Source of the DNA: Candidatus Aminicenantota bacterium
Lineage (GTDB): Bacteria; Acidobacteriota; Aminicenantia; UBA2199
Direction of reading: 5' to 3'
NCBI GenBank assembly: GCA_023137075.1
Contig: JAGLQA010000183.1
Location: 1-20,236, forward strand
DNA: 20,236 nt
Positions 15,552 to 20,236 of this stretch are shown one piece after another (positions within the stretch are counted from its first letter, which is position 1; every line of letters begins with the position of its first letter). Made by a program: the position numbers and the translations under genes. A model generated the notes under the pieces. The model worked only from the letters and a program-made list of their open reading frames with translations. It did not search any database and had not been told where the DNA came from.

Positions 15552-16094
15552 CTATTTTTTAAGGAAAAATGAAAAACCGATCAAACCATAATGATATGTG
15601 ATATACCCATATTCAGCAAAGATATGTTGGAAACGATATTCCGCCCGGAAAGCAGCCGTTTCGCTTAAAAACACTTTTACACCCAGGCCTGCATTTAGCA
15701 GCATATAGGTATCCTCACCGCCCGCTATCGCAAGATTTGGGACCACGAACCAGGCCGTATTACAAACACCACCGCCCGCTAAGAAAAAAGGCACCGTCTT
15801 ACCGCCGGCAGTAAGGTTATAGTTCAGGTTACATGAAAGAACATATCCCACATCCGCATCTTCAAATTTCCCGATTGCGACTTCCGGTTCGATCTCAATA
15901 TTTTTGGAAAGAAAATAACCGAAACGACCCGCCAGATGAAAACCTGAGAACAACTCGCCACCTTCAGGTTTTATAACCATAAACGAGGCTGCTGTCGAAA
16001 ACTCCTTATCCCCTTTGTCTGCCTGAGCTAAAATGGTACTAACGGGGATAATAAGCATTAAAACAACCATTAACATTTTTTGTAAAATTTTCAT
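15552..16094 (-). CDS. Small outer-membrane beta-barrel protein
   Basis: 180 residues. A signal peptide (MKILQKMLMVVLMLIIPVSTILAQ) is predicted to be cut after ILA, and the rest alternates polar and hydrophobic residues in short strands rich in Gly and aromatics (HLAGRFGYFLSKNIEIEPEV, AFRAEYRFQHIF, YHYGLIGFSFFLKK). The size suits an eight-stranded OmpA/OmpW-like barrel in the outer membrane. The last residues are LysLys rather than the usual terminal aromatic. AAGGAGG lies 7 nt before the ATG. It follows the four-helix membrane protein gene by 32 bp on the same strand and is probably co-transcribed. The ligand or role is unknown. Confidence 0.7.
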   Translation of the reverse strand: MKILQKMLMVVLMLIIPVSTILAQADKGDKEFSTAASFMVIKPEGGELFSGFHLAGRFGYFLSKNIEIEPEVAIGKFEDADVGYVLSCNLNYNLTAGGKTVPFFLAGGGVCNTAWFVVPNLAIAGGEDTYMLLNAGLGVKVFLSETAAFRAEYRFQHIFAEYGYITYHYGLIGFSFFLKK

Positions 16095-16126
16095 TGTAAA
16101 ACCTCCTTTTTATTCGATTTTTGATC

Positions 16127-16570
16127 TTATAATTTGCCTTCAATTTTTTTAATTTTGTTTCTCCATACGATGTAAATAATAAAAACGCCGGCAATCAGGC
16201 ACAGCAAGTTTATTGAAATATTAAGTATGGCTTCTTCAATCCCGACTAAATATATTCCGTTTAGAACATTAAAAGAAATGTCCAGCAGCCCGAGAAAAAG
16301 AAGAGAAGAGCCTCCTATAAGTGAAAACAAATAACCATATTGCTTTTTTTTCAATAAACCGATTCCTCCAATAATTAGCGATACAGCTAACCAGGTGTCA
16401 GGTATAGGGAAAGCCGATTCAAAGGCCAAATAGATTTCCTTTAACTTTGGGTCTTTTATACTCATCAAATCGGTAGAAAAAAATGCAACCCAAAACGATA
16501 TTATCCCTGCTGCTATAAGAAATTCAATAACAGCTATAATTTTTAACGTCATTCTCGATTTATCCTGCAT
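16127..16570 (-). CDS. Four-helix integral membrane protein, unknown function
   Basis: 147 residues from the ATG at 16570, chosen because GGAGGT lies 7 nt upstream. The frame also has an ATG at 16585, but it is part of the ribosome site region. Four hydrophobic helices are seen: IIAVIEFLIAAGIISFWVAF, TWLAVSLIIGGIGLL, YLFSLIGGSSLLFLGLLDIS and ILNISINLLCLIAGVFIIYI. The protein ends in a basic tail (RNKIKKIEGK). I do not recognise the family and see no catalytic motif. It lies upstream of the beta-barrel gene in a likely two-gene operon. The 194-bp region in front of it, to the ThiL-like stop, shows no clear promoter or terminator. Confidence 0.65.
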   Translation of the reverse strand: MQDKSRMTLKIIAVIEFLIAAGIISFWVAFFSTDLMSIKDPKLKEIYLAFESAFPIPDTWLAVSLIIGGIGLLKKKQYGYLFSLIGGSSLLFLGLLDISFNVLNGIYLVGIEEAILNISINLLCLIAGVFIIYIVWRNKIKKIEGKL

Positions 16571-16764
16571 GACATTTACCTCCATAAAATATCTGAAATC
16601 TATAAAAAATCCCGCTCATCTTCCTGCTATTCTTTTTTCGCCTCTCGCCTCTTCCTTATCTGACGAAGGCCAATTCCTCCGGCAGCATATGTAATAATGA
16701 TTACTTTATCGTTAAACATCATATTCTTCTTACACTACATTCCGGTTTTTATTGTTGAAAACGT

Positions 16765-17814
16765 TCAAATGTCAATATTATGCCCGATTTCGAGCAACTT
16801 TCTTATATACGCTTTGGGTTCGGAGCCTGCCAGCTCTGAGAGATTCCTTATCGAAGTAGAATCAACCGGGACTAAACGTTTCCCGGTCCTGATACTTACA
16901 CCTGTGCCGGCGGTAATTTCACCAATCGGGAGTGGCTTCCAATCCATCTTAGCTGCCTCCTGCAGAAACGATTCTTCCTTATCACAACTTATAGTAAAAC
17001 AGAGCTCAAATTCCCCATGAACTCCCGCCAGGGCTAACCAGGGCGGTAAATGTTGAGCTTTGCTTACCTGCAGAACCATCGGGTGTAACACCTGCTCCCA
17101 ATCATCATCCAGGACGAATTGACAACGATTTAACCGCATAAGTGTATCTACCGTGTGGATTACACCGTCACTTGTGTCCATACAGCAGTTGGCAAATTCC
17201 CTGATAATTTTCCCTTCTCCTATCCTGGCGATTGGTCGATAGAATGACCCGGGTAACTGAGAATTTTGGCCGGCTATTTGTAAGAATGCAAAAATACTCC
17301 CTAAGCCGGCAGGAGCAGTGAGATATAACCTGTCTCCCGGTTTAGCCCCAATCCTGGTAATCGTAGATTTTTGGGGAACAAGCCCTACAGCGCAGCCGGA
17401 AAGAAATAGCTCCTTTGCCTGGTTAGTATCGCCTCCCAGGACAAAGGTATTCAATTGTCGGCATGCTGCAGAAATTCCCTCCGTCAACTTCTCAATGAAT
17501 TTCTCACTTATATCCGGGGGATGATTAACGGATATAAGTAAACCCAAAAGATCGGCCCCGACAGCAGCCAGATCTGAAAAATTGACAACAGCCAGCATCC
17601 AGCCAATCAGGTAAGGATCATCGTATAGACCACTGGCTATCTCTTCCACCAGTACATCTGTGGTAATTGCTAAATAATGGTCGTATCCATTTCCCACTTT
17701 GATTAACTCCGCATCGGTTTCGTGAATCTCGTTTATCTTGTGCGGAGCTTTGAGAAAATTCTTTGCAATTCTCTCAATCATTTGGTTTTCTAAAATATCT
17801 TCCATCATCGACAT
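16765..17814 (-). CDS. ThiL/PurM-like (AIR synthase-related) ATP-dependent enzyme
   Basis: 349 residues, close to ThiL length. The PurM/ThiL fold motifs are in order: TTDVLVEEI with Asp53, VVNFSDLAAVGA with Asp81, VLGGDTNQ with Asp129, and IGAKPGDRLYLTAPAGLGS at the domain junction. The second domain carries CCMDTSDGVIHTVDTL. The aspartates are the Mg-ATP ligands of thiamine-monophosphate kinase, so thiamine-phosphate kinase (thiL) is the nearest named relative. Its place behind a lipid kinase and a prenyltransferase argues that the substrate may be something else. Start: AAGGAGG lies 9 nt before the first ATG (17814), which overlaps the upstream stop by 10 nt, so translation is coupled. It is the last gene of the operon. 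Confidence 0.75.
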   Translation of the reverse strand: MSMMEDILENQMIERIAKNFLKAPHKINEIHETDAELIKVGNGYDHYLAITTDVLVEEIASGLYDDPYLIGWMLAVVNFSDLAAVGADLLGLLISVNHPPDISEKFIEKLTEGISAACRQLNTFVLGGDTNQAKELFLSGCAVGLVPQKSTITRIGAKPGDRLYLTAPAGLGSIFAFLQIAGQNSQLPGSFYRPIARIGEGKIIREFANCCMDTSDGVIHTVDTLMRLNRCQFVLDDDWEQVLHPMVLQVSKAQHLPPWLALAGVHGEFELCFTISCDKEESFLQEAAKMDWKPLPIGEITAGTGVSIRTGKRLVPVDSTSIRNLSELAGSEPKAYIRKLLEIGHNIDI

Positions 17815-18734
17815 ACTTTCAATCCTCCTTTTAAAAGTTTAATTTTAATTTTTCGACCCAGGTAGACTTCACCGTCCAATTCCAGTGGCGTAGGCGCATC
17901 CGGGCAAATTTCAATATCGGGCGTCTGCCATACTCTGGTTCCCGGTAAATCCGAAAACCTGGAATTAGCTAAAGCGAAAAACGTTTTTAACCTTGCTGGC
18001 AATCCCATATGCTCACAAAGAGCAACACCAAGAAAATCGCTCTGTGGTGTAACCTCGAAATCATAACGGAAATTTCCGCTGAAATGGGGATTAATAACAA
18101 CACTTAAATTAGTGACTTTTGTCATAAAACTTTCATCTCCAACTTTGACAGTTGCCGGGATATTCGCAGCGCTGAACAGGGTTTTCAACCCGGCATACCA
18201 GATCGTTCCTATCACCCACTTAGATTTTAGAAAATTGATTACCATTTCCCTTGAATTAAAAATATAATTGGCATATGCGAGGATCCCAATGCTGCAATTT
18301 ATAATAAAATATTTTCTCTGCCACTTATGATTCTCGTCTTCAAAATCAACCCGGGCAACATTATGCTGAGTCGCATTTTTATAGTCTAATCTGAATGGCA
18401 CCTTGCCATTTAAGTACCTGTCTTTTGCAGCAGGCTTGTGGAAGTCATTACTTGATCCTAAACCAATGGCGCCAAGAACAACTGGTTTTTTTTCGGTTTC
18501 TCTCATCCGCATAATGCAGTTTAACAAGAAATGAACTGTCCCATCTCCGCCAGCCGCTGTGAATATTCTTTCTCCTCTCTCAAATTCTGACCGGAGTCGT
18601 TTGTCGAAATCCTCAATGTCCGAAACGATAGTGTAATCATGCCCGATATATTTTTTTTCCAGTTCGGTTTTCAAATACTTCCATTTCCGGAGGCCTTTAC
18701 CATTATTAGAATATTTATTTAAAAGAATAATCAT
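17805..18734 (-). CDS. Diacylglycerol-kinase-family lipid kinase (YegS/DgkB-like)
   Basis: About 309 residues. The ATP-binding signature AAGGDGTVHFLL lies near residues 60-71, preceded by NKYSNNGKGLRKWK, the usual N-terminal phosphate-binding strand. AIGLGSSNDF corresponds to the family motif PxGTxNDF, and LELDGEVYLG is the conserved C-terminal DGE motif. The family phosphorylates diacylglycerol, sphingoid bases or related lipid alcohols at the membrane surface. The frame is open to a TTG at 18749; I prefer the ATG at 18734, which matches family starts and lies 18 nt after the UbiA stop, though neither has a strong ribosome site. It sits between the UbiA and ThiL-like genes, overlapping the latter. 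The true lipid acceptor is unknown. Confidence 0.8.
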   Translation of the reverse strand: MIILLNKYSNNGKGLRKWKYLKTELEKKYIGHDYTIVSDIEDFDKRLRSEFERGERIFTAAGGDGTVHFLLNCIMRMRETEKKPVVLGAIGLGSSNDFHKPAAKDRYLNGKVPFRLDYKNATQHNVARVDFEDENHKWQRKYFIINCSIGILAYANYIFNSREMVINFLKSKWVIGTIWYAGLKTLFSAANIPATVKVGDESFMTKVTNLSVVINPHFSGNFRYDFEVTPQSDFLGVALCEHMGLPARLKTFFALANSRFSDLPGTRVWQTPDIEICPDAPTPLELDGEVYLGRKIKIKLLKGGLKVCR

Positions 18735-18752
18735 TTTCTCATACCGCAAACG

Positions 18753-19745
18753 TTAAACTTGTGTTTTTTCCGGTCTTAGTTTTAACGTTAGTTCAAATAG
18801 TAAATAAAAAATCACAACAAACACTATCCAATTCAACTTCAATGTTAAGACAATCGCAGCACAGTATAGTATAAACACACGAACAACATTTGCAATCGCG
18901 CCATGGGTCCTGGTCTCATCACGTATTAAATGTATCTTGACCTGGGCATAGAGGCTTATTGCTGCAGCAATAACAAAAACAGAGATTCCATAAATGTTGA
19001 AAGTGCCGGAAGTACCAATTAAATATATCACCCAAGCGGTAAGAGAAGCCGTCAACAGAGCAATGATATCACTATAAACAGCGGTAGGCAGCCAACCAAA
19101 AACCACTGGGAAAGTCTTGTAACCGGTCTTTCTATCTGCTGAAATATCCTTGAAATAGCCCATCACTACAAAATTGGCATAACCGAAAAAAATTGCCAGC
19201 ACCGCCAATAAGAAGGCTAAAGAATATGGGTTTTTCATACTAAAAATGCTCCCAATCCGAAAGTCCCTGTCCACCAGTCTTCCAATGATTGGGAGCAAAG
19301 CTACTATCCATGAATTCCAGGGTGGGCCGCCCCACCAGGTTCTCTTGAATGTTGTGTAAGTAAGTAAGCCAACAACCCCCAGGATCCCAAAAATCAAGAT
19401 TACAGGGTTTAAATAAGCCATTACCAGAACTCCAATTGCCAATAAAGCAATGCTAACACTCAAAACTTGCTTACGGGATACTATTCCTCTTACCAGTGGA
19501 CGATAGGGAGAGGATAGCGCATCGGTATCCATCTGAAAGCAGTCGGTAAGAGCCTGTCCCAATCCATAAGAGAAGAAAAGGGGTATAAAAGCCAATATCA
19601 ATCGGAAAATTTCCGGCTCTTTAATAAATGCCAACCCGACCAGACCGGCAGCACCGGAAACAAAAATAAGATAGGGTCTCATTGTAGTCCAAAAGGCATT
19701 CCAGAATACTCCACTCAACACACTCACATATTTACTTTCGCTCAT
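18753..19745 (-). CDS. UbiA-family membrane prenyltransferase
   Basis: 330 residues from the ATG at 19745, chosen because AAGGAGG lies 7 nt upstream; an ATG at 19763 precedes that site and is unlikely. About eight to nine membrane helices. The first Asp-rich motif is TDCFQMDTDALSSPYRP, aligning with NDxxDxxxDxxxxxxRP but with Thr for Asn and Gln for the second Asp. The second motif is YFKDISADRKTGYKT (DxxxD, then GxxT). The family transfers polyprenyl groups from polyprenyl diphosphate to aromatic rings, glycerol phosphate, heme or chlorophyllide within the membrane. The substrate cannot be named. It is the first gene of the operon with the lipid kinase and ThiL-like enzyme, behind a structured leader. 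Confidence 0.83.
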   Translation of the reverse strand: MSESKYVSVLSGVFWNAFWTTMRPYLIFVSGAAGLVGLAFIKEPEIFRLILAFIPLFFSYGLGQALTDCFQMDTDALSSPYRPLVRGIVSRKQVLSVSIALLAIGVLVMAYLNPVILIFGILGVVGLLTYTTFKRTWWGGPPWNSWIVALLPIIGRLVDRDFRIGSIFSMKNPYSLAFLLAVLAIFFGYANFVVMGYFKDISADRKTGYKTFPVVFGWLPTAVYSDIIALLTASLTAWVIYLIGTSGTFNIYGISVFVIAAAISLYAQVKIHLIRDETRTHGAIANVVRVFILYCAAIVLTLKLNWIVFVVIFYLLFELTLKLRPEKTQV

Positions 19746-19766
19746 ATTATTTCCTCCTTTCATTCA

Positions 19767-19856
19767 TTAAATTGTTGTCAACAGTGTTAAAAGGAAAACC
19801 TCCCGAAAAATCTTTCCTCTCCCCCCTATATTTATTATTTTGATCCTCTTACTCAT
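19767..19856 (-). CDS. Possible 29-residue leader peptide before the UbiA gene
   Basis: An ATG at 19856 with AAAGGAG 7 nt upstream opens a frame of 29 codons, ending at TAA (19767-19769) 21 nt before the UbiA start. The product begins MSKRIKIINIGG and ends REVFLLTLLTTI: basic, then hydrophobic. I know no homologue. The good ribosome site and the position argue for translation, perhaps as a leader coupled to UbiA. It could also be chance in a short intergenic space. Confidence 0.35.
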   Translation of the reverse strand: MSKRIKIINIGGRGKIFREVFLLTLLTTI

Positions 19857-19872
19857 GTCAAATCTCCTTTAT

Positions 19873-19914
19873 GCCATTACATGGCGGAATTAAGCACTTA
19901 CAGTGCGGTATTAA
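19873..19914 (-). repeat. Two tandem 21-bp repeats with covarying hairpins in the UbiA operon leader
   Basis: On the plus strand the units are GCCAT-TAC-ATGGC-GGAATTAA (19873-19893) and GCACT-TAC-AGTGC-GGTATTAA (19894-19914). Loop and tail are conserved, while the stems differ by paired changes that keep all 5 bp. In the minus-strand mRNA these become two GUA-loop hairpins, each preceded by UUAAUNCC, ending just ahead of the ribosome site of the 29-codon frame. Conservation of pairing rather than bases suggests a selected RNA or ssDNA fold. Confidence 0.6.
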
Positions 19915-20024
19915 GAAGCATGTTCGGCACATTTTTCCCTACCTCCAGAAGGGCCAGTTTTTCGAGTAGTGCCTTGAAAAACATTTATATAATAGCATAA
20001 AAAAATGCCTTGGCCTATCAATTT

Positions 20025-20106
20025 GGGTTCAAAAGACTATGAAAATGCGTTCACGAATATAACAAAGCGTTCACGAGTATAACTTTCCGTTCAAAAGTAC
20101 GATTTT
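20025..20106. repeat. Array of four imperfect 20-22 bp direct repeats
   Basis: GTTCA recurs at 20027, 20049, 20069 and 20089 (steps of 22, 20 and 20 bp). The two central units, GCGTTCACGAATATAACAAA and GCGTTCACGAGTATAACTTT, match at 16 of 20 positions. The outer two share GTTCAAAAG. The spacing of about two helical turns suggests stacked sites for a DNA-binding protein. It lies between the AraC-family gene and the UbiA operon. On the minus strand a possible weak promoter (TTGATA near 20018, A/T-rich -10 around 19985-20000) lies just downstream. Confidence 0.55.
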
Positions 20107-20143
20107 TTGACAATCGAGACGCAAAATGCCGTGTCTCAACCGG

Positions 20144-20236
20144 TCATCTCTCCGTATGCGCTGCCTGGCATTCGCTGGGCAGTTGGTGAAATTTCTTCTT
20201 AAAACACTTGCTGAAATAATTGGCGCTGGAAAAACC
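20144..20236 (-). CDS. AraC-family transcriptional regulator, C-terminal fragment
   Basis: Only the last 30 codons lie in the window; the gene runs off the right edge. The reading GFSSANYFSKCFKKKFHQLP is the hallmark of the second helix-turn-helix of AraC/XylS regulators (consensus GFxxxxYFxxxFKKxxGxxP), ending in SECQAAHTER and a TGA at 20144-20146. The usual Gly-x-Ser/Thr-Pro turn is replaced by His-Gln-Leu-Pro. It is oriented towards the UbiA operon, 398 bp upstream of it, so it could regulate that operon or bind the direct repeats just behind its stop. Neither is shown. The effector domain is outside the window. Confidence 0.85.
   Translation of the reverse strand, partial: GFSSANYFSKCFKKKFHQLPSECQAAHTER

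Noticed and set aside
16586..16764. Promoter or terminator between the ThiL-like gene and the four-helix protein gene
   Set aside because: Only a weak 5-bp GTAAT/ATTAC repeat and loose A/T-rich -10 candidates were found, not enough to call.
19995..20016. A third sigma-54 promoter upstream of the UbiA operon (minus strand, AGGCATTTTTTTATGCT)
   Set aside because: The GG-to-GC distance is one base too long, and sigma-54 promoters do not tolerate this. The lead T and TTGC are also absent.
20025..20106. CRISPR array
   Set aside because: Units are contiguous with no variable spacers, too short and too diverged, and no cas genes are seen.

Overview
The window looks like chromosomal DNA from a diderm (Gram-negative-type) bacterium with type IV pili. 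It encodes a PilY1-like adhesin, four minor pilins, a major-type (pseudo)pilin, an outer-membrane beta-barrel protein, sigma-54 promoters and AGGAGG-type ribosome sites. I cannot assign a phylum from the sequence. No rRNA, tRNA, CRISPR or transposase was seen.

Layout. (1) 165-6865, minus strand: a minor-pilin operon in the order FimU/GspH-PilV-PilW-PilX-PilY1. It is read from a sigma-54-type promoter at 6892-6907 and ends at a nested hairpin terminator at 118-156. (2) 6866-8629: a regulatory gap with a compact three-helix inverted-repeat element, then a PLP-dependent aminotransferase (minus) with its own promoter and terminator. (3) 8660-15472, plus strand: a SAM methyltransferase, then a pilin gene with a sigma-54 promoter almost identical to the first one. 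Behind the pilin, tightly packed, come two polytopic O-antigen-ligase/O-oligosaccharyltransferase-like proteins with C-terminal TPRs and a membrane-anchored alkaline-phosphatase-superfamily enzyme with threonine at the nucleophile position. A textbook intrinsic terminator for the pilin lies inside the first codons of the first ligase gene. (4) 15552-16570, minus: a small beta-barrel protein and a four-helix membrane protein. (5) 16765-19745, minus: a three-gene operon of ThiL/PurM-like kinase, diacylglycerol-kinase-like lipid kinase and UbiA prenyltransferase. Its leader holds two tandem covarying hairpins, a possible 29-codon peptide and, further upstream, a 20-22 bp direct-repeat array. (6) The right edge cuts an AraC-family regulator gene (only its last 30 codons are present).

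Working interpretation. Regions 1 and 3 together look like one sigma-54-controlled pilus programme: minor pilins and tip adhesin on one side; major pilin, glycan ligases and a phospho- or sulfo-type modifying enzyme on the other. The most interesting idea is a pilin-modification cassette whose expression relative to pilin is set by an attenuator inside the ligase gene. The UbiA/lipid-kinase/ThiL-like operon is a second candidate for an uncharacterised pathway, probably lipid-related, with an elaborate leader. Both are inferences from sequence and gene context.
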